A stretch of 64,000 nucleotides of DNA, taken from Blattamonas nauphoetae (taxonomy: Eukaryota > Preaxostyla > Oxymonadida). Positions 23,231 through 35,539 of this stretch are shown here, piece after piece (the stretch's first letter is position 1; every line of letters begins with the position of its first letter). The stretch is taken from NCBI GenBank assembly GCA_033064195.1, contig JARBJD010000034.1, positions 186,001 to 250,000 of the forward strand, given 5' to 3'. A program made the position numbers and the translations under genes. Under the pieces are notes generated by a model. It worked only from the letters and a program-made list of their open reading frames with translations, searched no databases and was not told the origin of the DNA.

Positions 23231-26109
23231 AGGATGTCGCAAGCTCCATCCGACACATAACCAGGGCTCATCAACGGATTGAGTGAGACCCTGGGTCCGG
23301 TAAAGACGGTCCATGGGTTGGCCGATCAAACAAACGTTAACATCTTGTGAATCCGTTTTCTTGCAAACCGACGAACTATCTTCGTCTGATATGGACATGG
23401 ATGACAGAACTGGAATCTCAAGACAGATTATCAGTTCAACGGAAGACATTCACAAACACATTTTTCTGACCGATTATTCTCTCGTCCGAACGATCCCGAA
23501 CCAGAAAGATCAGCGCGAACAGTTTCTTGATTGAAATGCAGTTCTGAACTCGAATCAAAAGATCACCAAATACAAGGCTGGTTACTTAATAACAATTTTG
23601 TCGCTGATGTCGATATCGGATTCATCATCTACAGATGTAGAAGCTGAACACAGAACGATTACTGCCAACAAACTGAAACAATATGCATTGTTTCGTTCGA
23701 ACAATGAGACTAGTCGTCAAATGTTGGAGGACATCAGTGACAACGGAATCAACTGTTCGCCCAAGGGATACAAACCGAACCATATCCAAATCGCGGAAGT
23801 GAAGCATCAAGTGTCCACATTTACGCGAGAATTGTGGATGGAACGGGATTGTAATCGAGACTATTCCACGGAATGAATACCCTCGATGACATGCAAGAAA
23901 ACGATTCACAACGACAATTGGAAAGCAAAGAAACCAACTTTTAGGTGATATTGGAAACACACCAAAACATTTTTAGACTTGATGATCAATTGTAGTTGGC
24001 GATTACTCAAGATCCAACTACCAATTTAAGCCGCTCGTCGCCCTTTATGGTTCCTCGGAGGACAATCACATGGAGCCCAGATATGTCTCCATTTGTTTTG
24101 GCACATTTGCGAGTGGATTATACGGAGGCAATTTCTATTGCTGGGTGGACGCGTCGATGATCATCAGGCTGATCACCACAACAGCTTCTGGTGTGCGGAA
24201 CACATTGTGTTTCTCTCAACGCACATTATTACAAATGAAGATGGACATCTACACGAGTTCGGTTCAAGTTATCTTCATGCAGCTATTCTTGGACGTCGCA
24301 CCACATCAGGACATCAGTATCAGTATATACAATTCCTCACGCCCATCCAGCGGCTTCTGACAGCCATCCACCATCAATGACGATCGCTACAAACGTCAAG
24401 AATGGTCTCTAGGAGCAATTGCTCTGATATTCAACGTTCCGATCCCAAAATGAATTAATCCCGATTTCAAGGTCAATGTCGGCTCATCGGACGTTCCGGA
24501 TGCTACGGGTGCCGAAGATGTTCTATCACCGCCTGACAAATGGTGTGAAGTTGACTGTTCAAACACCACTCTCACGTTTGGGAACCGATATCCCCACCGC
24601 TCGCAAAAACCATTCATTCTTCTTTGAATCAACAATTAAATCTTCACCACATCATCTGGTATCATTTGCACTTGCATTAGACGAAAATGACAAGCCACAA
24701 CACATCTTGATCAAACAACACCAACATTGCGCCCATGTCGTCCGACAAGAAGTTAGACACCGACGGCAGATGACAGATAAAGATTACAGCTGATTTGGTG
24801 GTTGAGAAATAGCAAGATTTTCTCGAAGAAACATACTCCTTGGAAGGAATGGAAAGATGAAATATCCATCCAGAAATTGTTGAACTCCATCACATTTGTG
24901 ACATCTCTCAGCATCAAAGGCTCGGTAGTACTTCAATAAGTTGACGGTGCCCGTATCCGAAGGTCTAATCAACTGAAATAGGAATTTTATCGCCTGTGAA
25001 GATCAGACCTCCAATGCTCCACAATGACCCGTGATTATTGATCAAGAATACAATATGACGGACTATTTTGCACTGATCAATTCCTTATCCGAAATAAGTC
25101 GTCGGTCACAACTGGACTTGGATGCAGAAGTCATCAATAAGATTGAAGCACCGTATCAAGCGAATTCAGCATGTTCGAGGGTCAACTGTGACATATTTCC
25201 TTGAAACAGACAAAAATACATCATATTAAACTTGATTGGTTAGAGAAGACAATCTCTCCAAACCTCGAAGAACATTGGCGGGAGCTGGACATCAATTCTA
25301 ATTCGCACACCGACTCTAGTTTGACGGCATTTCGGTACTATAAGCTTCGCAGAGGACACACAGTCGGTTGAACAGTCCAGCAAGATCTCAACAAGAAGAA
25401 CGCCAGTCTGCATGCTCTTTTCAGAAAAGAAAAACACGCTGAACTATTGGAGGGGTGGGACGTGCGTAATGATTCGCACAACGGCCTCTCAATATTCAGA
25501 CGTGTGTTGAAGTGTCCAACAAGAGTCGATCAGAGAAAGATCGCTCGAATTGTCTCACGGAGCATTGCCTCCTTTGTCGCCAGATCCATTCCATGGCGAT
25601 CTTGGTTGTGAACTCTCATCCCGTCCAGCAGCGGGGCAACATGAGAGGACACGCCTACCAATACCGGAAAGCAAGAGGCAATTCTAGTTTGTTGACGAAC
25701 AACAAGTATCTATCTTCAAAAGTTGCTGATTTGAAAGGATTTGGGTCAAAACACTGGAAAGACAATTCCGTCGAAGTTTGAAGGAGCTGAGATACAAATG
25801 AAGAAAGAGCCTCTTCGCGCTGACATTGCGGAATGGTCAGTTGTGAAGTTGAGTGACTACCGCAGAGAAGGATCAGCTCCTCGACCTGGACAAGTGAGTT
25901 TGTCGAATAGAAGCACAACCGCTTCAATGTCGTTGGAAGCGGAGATTCTGCGTATTACACACTGCAGAGCGGAGATTCTGAGTTGCACACGCTGCCAAGC
26001 AGAGTTCGCAGTTGGAGATGAAGACACGCTGGATGGAAGCTGGACAGAATCGACCGAATCTCATCTGGAGGATGAAATCACAGTAAAATTTTAATCCGTC
26101 CTAGATTTA

Positions 26110-27550
26110 CAGATATGAAGTTCGAGAGCTCGGACTCTCTAGACACCGGTTGCACTGTGACGATGACTGGAACCGGTCTGCTTGTTGGAGAATCGCTGAA
26201 CGTGACTCTGAACTCCTCACACTCCTTCATCGCAGCAGTCACCTCAGAAACCGAAGTACAATCCGCAGAACTCCAAGTTGGATGACCGACGACTCTCAAA
26301 CACAATCACAACGATCAAAGCGACTGAAACGGATCAAGAATAGACCATCTTCGGTGCGACGATATCAGACTCGACTTTCTAACTCGTCATCAGTTTCGAC
26401 GTTGTTCTGTGGGGATCGAAAGCGACCTTGCTCCTCGATTGAGGATAGATGGAAGATTGTGGAAGGAATGAGGATGTTGTCGCTGTCATTCTCGATCTTT
26501 CACAACGTGACACATCTCGAACAAGGGAGAATGCTGCCTCAACACGGAGATGTGATTGAATCTGGATCGACAATGACAATGGAACTGTTAGTGCTCCCTC
26601 GTTCGTTGTCCGAAGTGGAAGGAGAGGGAATGGTTGAAGTTTTGGAGGTTAATTGTGGATTCATCATGTTGAGGTAGTTCTGTCTGACTCGCCCTCCCAC
26701 ATCTTCATTCGAATGGTTGGAGGACACTTGACAATCGAAATATGTTCATTAACTGGACACTCACCCTCTCCTCCTTCTAACCTGGAAACAACTCCTGCTC
26801 TGTGTTTGTGAGAGAGTGGCATTCTGAACTTGGTGAACTGCAAGACAACCATCAAACAGACAGACCTCACATCCCTCTCGCAGGGAGCGATCAACATGAA
26901 GGGAGACAGCCTGACAATGGAAACGAGTGCGTTTCACGACAATAGCCCTCACATCTCTTCATTCCCTTCTCTTCGTCACAGCATTCACTGTTCTGGAAAG
27001 GGACACTTGAAGATTGGGAGTCTGAATGGTGGAGATGGGAAAGCAGACCATCCTCATCTTTGGCTGTCCCACGAAGATTGTGTGTTGAGTGGGAAGGAGG
27101 TGAATGCGAATGCCACGTTCTTCATCCCAGCCTCTCTTCATCACCGACGAGCACGCTGAAAAAGACAGCACAAGCATTTGATTTGACGATGGAAGGAATG
27201 AATCTGATTCCTTTCTCACTGATCCTGGAAGTGTTTACAACGAAGAAAGATAAGACTGTCGGAGAGATAGTTCGGACTCCACTTTCTGTCAACTCAACAA
27301 AATCGTTCAACGAGACTCAGATCGAAATGAGTTTGCCATGTCATCGATGTCAGGATTCGAGAAGAGTCTGGAATGGTCTGGACGTGTTGTGATTAGACTG
27401 AACGAAACGACGATTGCGATATTGATTCAGAAGAACTCACATGTGAGTCGAGTTGTTTCATCACTCGTTCCGCATTGGGATATGCGAAGCCTTCGGTGGA
27501 TCTCCTCGCTTCCGGTAGCGAGTCGAGTACTCCTCACCATCTGTTCGTGA
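26110..27550 (+). pseudogene. Decayed surface-protein gene inside the DIRS-like element
   Basis: Plus-strand blocks match the C-terminal ectodomain of the host surface family: TGTGLLVGESLNVTLNSSHS (about 26168) resembles the Ig-like/strand repeats of gene 2, and QTDLTSLSQGAINMKG, SFPSLRHSIHCSGKGHL and GSLNGGDGKADHPHLWLS (26860-27075) match gene 1 and 2 segments just before their membrane helix (for example VFPSARQNIHCEGEG in gene 2). Frames change and stops occur between the blocks, and no membrane or kinase part is clear. It is a host-derived pseudogene carried by, or trapped in, the element. Confidence 0.7.
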
Positions 27551-27793
27551 GTGGAGTTTCCCGAATGGTCATTTCACGTGGTTGGCGAAGCCACCGTCGC
27601 TATCGACTACTGCTCCGCTCCAGTCCTAATCGTCCGATAAGACTCCTCGCTCGCCAACTGCTGGTGCCAGCTTTGGAGGAAGCACGGCCGTTGACAATGT
27701 AAAAGGGGAGCAAGTGGGTAGAGTCGTAGAAGTTATCTTCTTCTCTCATCTTTTCATTATCACTTATACACTTGATTTTAGTCCTTTTCAATA

Positions 27794-27870
27794 CTCAATC
27801 CGTTGATGAGCCCTGGTTATGTGTCGGATGGAGCTTGCGACATCCTTTACACAAACCAGTGCTCATCAAC
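27794..27870 (+). repeat. Internal complementary region of the second DIRS-like element
   Basis: Reads CTCAATCCGTTGATGAGCCC...GCGACATCCT followed directly by TTACACAAACCAGTGCTCAT. These are the reverse complements of the left end (23231) and the right end (28227). Confidence 0.8.
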
Positions 27871-28227
27871 CTCTTTCTCTGCCACACAGCAGTTGAAGGA
27901 GGACATCGGTATGTCTTTAGCACTGCGGCGTTTTTACAATTGTAACCTTTTGGTGGTTTCCACTTCACTAGTCCTTCTGACTTCTCGTTGTCTCCAGTTT
28001 TTCATCCCCGTTGGGGCTTTTCTGGAGTAATGGGTTGATCCCATCCTTTTGCTCATCAACCGCCCCCACTTGGGCAGAACCGGCTCGATGATTAACCTCT
28101 CGGGTCGGGATTTTTCTTTCAACAGATAAAACTTTTATTATTCTGTTTGTTGATCGGCCAACCCATGGACCGTCTTTACCGGACCCAGGGTCTCACTCAA
28201 TCCGTTGATGAGCACTGGTTTGTGTAA

Positions 28228-29028
28228 ACAAGAAAGAGCGCACCCAAATTCGGAATTAAGGATGATTCAGGGGAAAAACGACAAATCATGAAATTCGCGA
28301 AACCAGTGAATCATGACAAAGAGAGATATTTAGCAATGTGCGAGTGACTATTCAGCCAGAAGTAGCCAATTATGATCGAACCCTGATGTTGTGACTTCAT
28401 TCACAAACAGTGACAAAAATGACAATTCTGAAATGGAAACGACAGCCCGAAGAGACGGAGAGGCGAGTGAAGTGCTAAAGTTGATGAAAGTCCACTCTGT
28501 TCAAATAAAAAGCAGAACCATCCAACATCAGCAGTCAGGATGAAGAACATCACAACACGGAAAAGATTAACAATCTCGCGCATCGAAAGACAGAACAAAC
28601 AAAACAAGACAGTTCCATACAAAGAAAAACCGTTCTTCGATTAAAAAACGAAAGAATGATGATCAAGGTCTTTTGGATGAGAAGAACTGCTGCATGAACT
28701 GTGTGAATGAAGCAGCGTTGATCAAACGGTTGAGTGAATCGTCGCGTGAAGCGAAGCAGCGTTGATCAAACGGTTGAGTGAATCGTCGCGTGAAGCGAAT
28801 GATCCCAAGTCGAGTGTGAGGAATGATGAAGATCATCCCATTCAATCGTTCAAAGTGGAGGGAAGTGGAATGACTCGAATGGGGGCGACATGAAACAGAA
28901 TGTTGATGGAATCTGACGAAAAGAGTGTCAGACGGGTGAGTGTGGTTACATGAATGAAGATGAAGGAGAAAGTGAAGTGAAAACGAAGATGTTGTTCAAT
29001 GAAGAAGGGTGAGGTGTGGATTGAAGTG
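28228..29028. other. Intergenic region between element and gene 2 stop
   Basis: No convincing gene. It contains a perfect 44-bp tandem duplication at 28710-28797. Confidence 0.6.
28710..28797. repeat. Two perfect tandem copies of a 44-bp unit
   Basis: Units 28710-28753 and 28754-28797 both begin AAGCAGCGTTGATCAAACGG and end GCGTGAAGCG with no differences seen. The unit is not coding in any evident frame. Confidence 0.9.
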
Positions 29029-29267
29029 TCATCCAACGTGTGACATCGCATTCCCTTCCTTCTTATTCGATGGTTCATGGACGCTGTCCAGTTTTTCAAG
29101 TTGCGACAGAACTGTTTTCAGTGTTGGGCGTTGTGATGGATCAAGCGAGAGGCAGGGAACGATGATCGCCTCCATCGACTCACTCACTTTCTCCATCAGA
29201 GGCTTCTCGTCTGAAGCCAGTCGACGCTGAGCTGCTGCTCCATCCACTTCCCCGAAGGGCACACAAC
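29029..29267 (-). CDS. Gene 2, segment 4: end of kinase-like tail
   Basis: C-terminal end of gene 2. It reads VPFGEVDGAAAQRRL, then VPCLSLDPSQRPTLKTVLSQ and ends MSHVG before TGA (29031-29029). The SLDPSQRPTL stretch is the conserved RPT helix near the end of protein kinase domains. The frame joins to WEIETGC of segment 3 once the MULE-like element (29268-31833) and one 9-bp target copy GCACACAAC are removed, giving WEIETGCVPFGEVDG, parallel to WEMETEQVPFGELDA in gene 1. Confidence 0.85.
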
Positions 29268-31833
29268 GGTTAAGTATAGGCGCAGATCCGATTTTCGCTA
29301 CGCGCAGATCTAAAAAAAGGGATACACGCAGATCCAAATGGATACGCGCAGATCCAAAACAATGTTTGTTCTTTTCGAATATCTATCTCGGTTTTGTCTT
29401 AAAAACACCTCACCATTGATCGATTGTTTCTTTATTTCCTTTCAGAATAACAATTGGATTGAAAAAAACTGATGAATCGAGCAGGGTGATTCCCAAAAAC
29501 GAGACAGTCGCATTTTGCGATTTACAGTTGAGATTTTGGAAGAGATAGTCAGAATTCTGGCTTTGTTTCATGATTATGTTCATTGACCCGACTACTGGGA
29601 CAAAGACCAAGGATTGCGGAGGTTTTTTTGCCTTCGAAAGTGATGATGATAGAGTTGATAATATGGTGTTTTCTATTGCTTTATGAAGATCGAAAAGTGG
29701 AGAGGGTTGGGCTGAATTGTTGTTTGGGAGATTTGGAGAGGAGTGAGTGGAGGGTGACCGTGATGTCGTCGTCGCGGAGGTGTGAGACACGTGTTGGACT
29801 GAGCAGGCTGTGGCGAGGAGAGGAGAGGCGAGTGGGTGAGAAGGAGACGGCAGAAGGGATTTGGAAGGCGTCGATGGAAAGCGGGGTGATCGGAGTGCGG
29901 TGCGAGGCTGTCTTATTTGGAGGCGATATCTCCTCCTTCTGCGGGTGTCCTTCCGAAGATTCTGATTCGTGAATCCCGTCATCGGCGTGTCTGTCTGTTC
30001 TGGTTCGTGTGGTGTGTGTTCTGCTGGTGTGCGCGACCTCTCTTCTCGATGTCTGACCCGCCTCTTCTTCCCTCCGCTCCAACGTCTTCGCATTTTCTTG
30101 GATTTCAGGAAGAGCTTGATGTTCGCCGTGGGATCCTGATTTTGCTGTTGTGGGTGGAGTTTCGGAGAATGGGATGGCGAGCGGAGGGAGAACGGGGAGT
30201 GCAGTTGGCGTGCCTTGAATTGGCCTTTGAAAAGAGTTCATTCAACAAAATGACATACTGGCGAACCTCATCGAGTTTCAGTGTTTGAGCTTGGGCTTGT
30301 TGTAGGCGGAGAGGATGCTTCTGTTTCTTCCATTCGACATCGTACAGATGAGCAGCGGGAGAGATTGATGGAGAGATCATTGATCTTTCAGCCTCCCGTG
30401 AATCTGGAGAAAGAAGCTCTTTTCCTTCATTTTGGGTAGATTTCCCGCGATTTTGAGCTCCGTGGTCCAGATCCGCATTCCTCTGTTTTTTGTGATGGTT
30501 CTTTTGTCTTCGTGGGTGGGCAGGATACTGAACAGTGCCTTCTTCCGTTGAGTCCCATGCGCGGATGGGTGTGAGAGGAGAGATTGTCATGCCAGTGTCA
30601 TTCCCTTTGATGCTCACCAGTTTCTTGCGAGTTTCCCTGTCTATCGTTTTTTGGATCATTTCCTCTACTCTTTCTGGTTCCACTGAGCAGGTAATGCTTT
30701 TCGACTCTGTCAGCTGCGGAAAATCGCCTGATTTGTCCAGATCAATGCCTGACGTCACGGCTTTCATAAGTTGTGTTGTGTTGATTGTCGAGATGGAATA
30801 TAATTGTGAAAATTTCTTTGCCTCCGCAGCAATTTTCTCTTCTTGCTTCACTTTCCAGAGTTGAACTCGTTGTTTCTCCTGTTTAATCGGAGGGGGAGGC
30901 TTCGGTTTCGTAAAAGACGAATTTCGTGTTCTAAAAGAAGAAAAGAGAGATCATCCCATCGGAGAAAGAGTTGTCCAGAAAACAGTGAGAGCAAAGGATG
31001 ATCATGAAACCTGAATTGCGTTGATGTCATCGGTCGCTGAGATGAAGTGGACGGTTTGGCAGACGGATGTCTTTGGAGGACAGGAGTTGAGCTCTGGGTG
31101 GAAATGATCGATATAGCAGACATTGGTCGATTCCGCGAGTCTAAGAGTTCATTTAAAGAACCATTAAAGAAAAAAGGAGGTGAATGAAAGAAAGAGTCAC
31201 CATTGAGGAAGTTCTGTTTTCTTTCATTGCTCGCATGTGTTTTCACTGCATCTGAAGTTAAAGTCCTGGCTTGTTGATGGCGAAGAAGGTTTGCTTCGAC
31301 GTCTTCCAGACATGGGGCATTTGGATCGATCCACTTCAAACTGGGAAACCTTGGAAAACGAAATGCCACAAACGAGTTCAGAATCTGAAATCATCACTCC
31401 ACGGTTGAGCTCGAACAGAAAAGAAATGCAGATGTGTTGATAAGAGGACAAGGATGGTAATCGGGATCAGACACTGAATAGCCTGAAGTGTGACTCATGT
31501 GCAAGAAAATGGAAAAAGATGGTCATTCTGTGTCAATGACAGATCAACCTAACCAATATCGAGGAAGGATAAGAAGTCGTGACGATTGAGAGAATACGGG
31601 TGATGGTAAGATCAACACAGTCATGTGAAGATGTGACAAATTTTGATTTGCGAAGAGTTTTCGAGAGTCAAAGCGAATTGTGAGCATTCAGAGTGAAATG
31701 TCATGAAATGGCAAGGGTAAACACAAAAAAAGCAAGAAATATTTGAGATCTGCGAGTATCCATTTGGATCTGCGCGTATCCAAAAAAATGGATCTGCGCG
31801 TAGCGAAAATCGGATCTGCGCCTATACTTAACC
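29268..31833. mobile_element. MULE-like element with captured gene (copy 1)
   Basis: The ends read GGTTAAGTATAGGCGCAGAT and its complement, with perfect 9-bp target duplications GCACACAAC (29259-29267 and 31834-31842). Each end has four CGCAGATC motifs about 20 bp apart, probably transposase-binding sites. A second copy with identical ends and duplication GACGATGAC is at 40591-42579. About 350 bp of subterminal sequence on the left and about 250 bp on the right is shared by both copies; the cores differ. There is no transposase. The 9-bp duplication suggests Mutator-type mobilisation. The core holds a multi-exon minus-strand gene-like region. Confidence 0.88.
29560..31384 (-). CDS. Multi-exon cargo gene of unknown function in MULE-like element
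   Basis: Minus-strand exons can be followed. A first exon reads ILNSFVAFRFPRFPSLKWID after a possible acceptor near 31385. A donor lies near 31200 and a further exon begins DSRNRPMSAISIISTQ. A second intron runs from about 31010 (GTTTCATGATC) to the acceptor CTTCTTTTAG near 30930. A long exon follows with TKPKPPPPIKQEKQRVQLW, a coiled-coil-like KQEEKIAAEAKKFSQL and a basic, Ser/Pro-rich tail to about 29680 or beyond. No known domain is recognised, and the basic low-complexity tail could fit a cytoskeletal or nuclear protein, which is a guess. The 5' start and 3' end are uncertain. It reads as a host gene captured by the element. Confidence 0.5.
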
Positions 31834-32177
31834 GCACACAACCAGTCTCAATTTCCCACAAGACAAGGCCAAGACTAAAAACTGCCCCGTGGTCAGCATT
31901 TTCAAGAGTCAGTTTCCAATTCTCCTGTAACACTTCGGGCGCCATCCATCGCTGGCTATCTTCCGATGTCTTCATCCCTCCTGAAACAATCCCACTCTCT
32001 CCCAAATTAACACTCTGACTCTCTCGCATCTCTCCCGTCTTCAGACACACTCGGTCGTTCCTGTCGAACAGAACCCAGTGCGGCGACAATCGAGTCAAAA
32101 CATCTGCCATCACTTTCATCTCAACCAGACTCACAAGACCACGAGCAATCCCCGATCCCACTTTTCCTTTCTCCATC
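31834..32177 (-). CDS. Gene 2, segment 3: kinase-like domain, middle part
   Basis: Reads MEKGKVGSGIARGLVSLVEM, then LTRLSPHWVLFDRNDRVCLK, QRWMAPEVLQEN and GAVFSLGLVLWEIETGC. These align with gene 1's tail: SPHW replaces the HRD catalytic loop, RWMAPE is the APE motif and FSLGLVLWE the F-helix. Loss of the catalytic Asp and of DFG suggests a pseudokinase. It lies between the DIRS element (32178-38919) and the MULE-like element; the frame runs from segment 2 (STRVG) into GMEKGK with no gap when the DIRS element is left out. Confidence 0.85.
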
Positions 32178-32278
32178 CAAGACAAACGAGTGCTCCTCAA
32201 CACATCGAGATAGTACACTGACGTGTAATGGGTGCCAGATCGAAACTGACACAAAGAAACCAAATAAGAAGTTTTATC

Positions 32279-33621
32279 GGGACTGACTATAGTTCATCAG
32301 CAATACCAACTAAAGTTCATCAGAGACCCATAATTTCGTTTTACGAAAGATCGGTGAATTTCCACTTTTCACATTTTTTCCAAATCTTTCATAGAATTTG
32401 GAAGGAAAACATGCGGACTCCTTCACTTCAGAACGAGACGGTCCTTTTGAAAGAACAATGAGGCAGAATGAATAAAACCTTAATGATCACTTGTTTTGAT
32501 GGCTATGACAAGTCCAGATGTGAATAGATCCTGAAAAAAGGACAGAACTCCACGGAAAACAACGTTCTCCACTCATATCTGTGCTCAGCGCGATCCCTTG
32601 CTGAGATTCAGACCAACTCCGCAAAAAGCGAATATCCATATTCTCTCTGATATTTCTCCCTATTTGCTCGTCGAATCTCTCAACAATACATTTCTTGCCT
32701 TCTCTGACAGTCGTGTCTCTGATTTGAAGGTGGTGCCCGATGAATCATGCCAAGACTAAAATCTTTTCGATCTGATTCACCCAGCAGGTTCATCATTTGT
32801 GAAATACCCGCTTTCCACATTATTAATGTCTGTTCGTGGGGCGACAGACCTTTTGAATCCAAAATCAGTTCAAACGATGTGATCCTCTCACCTATTCACA
32901 ATCATCCCTTGGTTGGACGATATAACATTGTTCTCGCATTAAGAGTCATATCATCAATCATTCCCTAGCCGTTTCAATCCTCAACATCTTACGATGCAAT
33001 CAATCGAATGATCTCTCTTTCAACTACGATCATCGCAGTGTAGTCTTGGACATTCCTGTCACTGAAGTCCCTCCAATGCACCCTTGTGGTTCTTGCGACT
33101 CGATTTTTAGGGTGGTGTCATCTTCTTTTAATTTTATCTCGACATTCTTGCCATTTCAATCTCTCCGCCTTTCAGGCATTCCTGACTTGATCCCACGCTT
33201 TCTTTAAAGATTCTTCCTCCCAGAGTCATTCATCGATAGGACACCTGCTGATATTCCAATTTTTCCTCGTCTTGGCAGACTTTTGAGTGTGATCTCATCA
33301 ACAGATCCCCATTCTGTGATATCTGCGTTCTCGAAGCACTACCTCCTTCTCCCCCTCTCCGAAAAGATAGTCCTTTCCGCTCACGCTCATTGTTGTGGAT
33401 TCAACTCTCAACCCTCTTCTCTTCTGCTCCGGGCACAGATCTACCGATTCTTCACCTGTATCAATACATCAAACAGCTCCACACCTCACAATCAATTGGT
33501 TATTCTTTGGATTTCATTTTTCAACGTTTCACGAAAGAAAAAAAAATCAGACTTGAAAATATCTGATTGTGGGATGCTGATGAACTTTAGTTGAAAACGC
33601 TGATGAACTATAGACAGTCCC
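32279..33621. mobile_element. GGGACTG-ended TIR element nested in DIRS (family B, copy 2)
   Basis: A 1343-bp element with the GGGACTG-CTATAGTTCATCAG type ends of the element at 18179-20679, flanked by a perfect 8-bp duplication GTTTTATC (32271-32278, 33622-33629). It sits in the terminal region of the DIRS element, so it is younger than that element. The inner sequence differs from copy 1. A plus-strand frame at about 33220-33594 (LLPLSEKIVLSAHAHCCGFN) may be a captured gene piece of unknown kind. No transposase is seen. Confidence 0.88.
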
Positions 33622-33871
33622 GTTTTATCTGTTTCTTTAAACCCAACGGGGAACATAAAGTTCACAGGTTGGTTTGCCCCTATAAGGACCGTTGAGGAAA
33701 CAAAAAAGTGTGGGCAAGAAATCCCTAACAGGGAACAAAAACTTGCCAAATGGTCCAAGTGGACGAGGTGAAGTGAAACAAAACCAACACTAGTGGTACA
33801 ACAGAGTGTGCAGCCCAATTACCAGCTGTGGGGTCCAGAACGTGCCGGCTTGTGTGGCAGAGTTGTAATGT

Positions 33872-33950
33872 TTGAGGAGCACTCGTTTGTCTTGGAGGAG
33901 TTCCCCCTGGTCACTCCAAGCCCAAACGAGGGCTCCTCAACACATCGAGT
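33872..33950 (-). repeat. Internal complementary region of the DIRS retrotransposon
   Basis: Reads TGAGGAGCACTCGTTTGTCT-TG, then GAG, then GAGTTCCCCCTGGTCACTCC and on to CTCCTCAACACATCGAG. These are the complements of the element's two outer ends (32178 and 38919), placed just downstream of the recombinase as in other DIRS elements. Confidence 0.85.
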
Positions 33951-34054
33951 GTTGAAAGGAGAAACTAAATGTATAAACTGAATGAAAAGAGAGAGAAAGA
34001 AATCAATGAGAAGTGAAAGGAAGATAGTCCAAATGTGTTCTTCGATTCTCCTTA

Positions 34055-35455
34055 CTACTTGTCGTGGCCGAATCCCCTCAGGGGCTGCCACCATTCGCGT
34101 GCCAGTTCTGGAGCCGAGGTCCCAATCAAGATCGGCGCCGAATAGTAGTCGTCGGCCGCCGTTGATCGCTGCGACCACCCAACATGCCCGTTCAGGACGT
34201 CAAGTGGTACCTTGGCCACTCTGCGTAGGTAGCTTACGGAGGAATGCTTGATGGTATAGGGTCCGAAAGGTTCAGGGACTCCAATCTCTGTCAGAATGTC
34301 TTTTAACATAGCGGCAACCTGCGGCATCTTTGCAGCCGAACCATCATTCATGTTGATCCAGACTTTTGACTCTTTGAATTGATCTGGATCGGATAGCTCA
34401 GGGAAGGCGGAGATGACATTTGATCTGTGTTGTGACAGGGCAATGAATGGAGAGTAACTTGGTTCACCCTCATCGCGGACACAGCGGATTTCTTTTTCAG
34501 TTTGGTTCTTTTTCGCAATGATCGAGATAGTCGCGAAGGACTCAGGGTTGTGATCAGACTTCTTGATGAACTCAATATCCTTCCAACGGAGATTCACAAT
34601 CTCCGTTCTGCGACAGCAGGTTGAGGCGAGGAGAAGTGCACAGGTTCGACGCTGATGTAGAGTGTGATCTCAGTGGGCTCGCTCCCAAGTTGATCGTACC
34701 CAATCCAAAAGGAGGTTAATGTGCCACATCACATGGTATTTCTTCTGGTGTCTCGATGACGGGCTCTCCTTCGCTAGTAGTTTCCGGTACGAAGAGATGT
34801 GGGAGTGTGGAGAGTGGAGCGTTGGGTGAAAGAGGCCGAGGGACTTGACCACTTTGACAAGGACTGTGTGTGGTAGTTGACTGGGAGGAGGGAACTGTTG
34901 TGCGAGTTCCTCCATGAACGTGCACAGAATCGGTTCGATCTTGTTCGAAGGCTGGATGATGGTGTCGGACGAGAAGTTGTTGTTCTGGCAGAACAGTCGA
35001 AACAACTTCCACGCTCGCATCCACGGTCCTTTCTGTTTATATCGCTTCTCCTCTCTTTGCACAACTCGTCCATCAATCTTTCCTATTCGACACAGCTCGC
35101 GGAAGAAGTGCAGTCCATCGATGTTCTCCTGCCCACTATAGAAACTCTTACCATTCCGGGCGGGAGCTTCAGCTCTCTGTCGTTGCTTAAATATTGAGTC
35201 ATTTGAATGAATGGGCCTAGAACGAATGATTCCACTTCGACTTTTTTTCAGGAGAGGGACCAAGGTTGATTGTCCCAGTTTGGGGTGATCAGAATCCCCT
35301 GATGAACTGTTTCCTTCATCAGCTTGTTCAGAACCCGAGTGATCAGCAGAATAGGAGGATGAAGAAGTGGTTGAATCATCCCGGACCAGTCGAGGGAGAA
35401 TGCGTTTCTTCCAACTGCGTTTTCGTCCTGAGATAGCGAGACATATGCTGCGCAT
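34055..35455 (-). other. DIRS tyrosine recombinase region
   Basis: The minus-strand region includes an N-terminal core-binding-like part (about 35100-34670, RAWKLFRLFCQNNNFSSD, MWHINLLLDWVRS) and a catalytic part (34597-34055) with MNLRWKDIEF, YTIKHSSVSYLRRVAKVPLD, GHVGWS and a C-terminal YYS. This matches the R...HxxR...H...Y layout of tyrosine recombinases used by DIRS elements for integration of a circular intermediate instead of a DDE integrase. Fossil element part; integrity not assessed. Confidence 0.8.
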
Positions 35456-35539
35456 TGTTTGTTCAGCGCTGATGCAAAAGATCGATCTGCGGATCGAGTG
35501 ACAATCTTTCTTGAATGGTTTTCATTGCCTGTGGAGTGA

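Larger units (their letters stand above)
23231..28227 (+). mobile_element. Second non-autonomous DIRS-like element
   Basis: The left end reads AGGATGTCGCAAGCTCCATC and the right end ...GCACTGGTTTGTGTAA, sharing a long inverted block (GCTCATCAACGGATTGAGTG, continuing through GACCCTGGGTCCGG to GTTGGCCGATC). The region 27794-27870 carries the complements of both ends joined head to tail, the DIRS hallmark. There is no target duplication, and neither reverse transcriptase nor recombinase is recognised. The core holds a decayed copy of a host surface-protein gene. End sequences differ from the other two DIRS-like elements, so it is a separate family. It looks old and broken. Confidence 0.78.
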
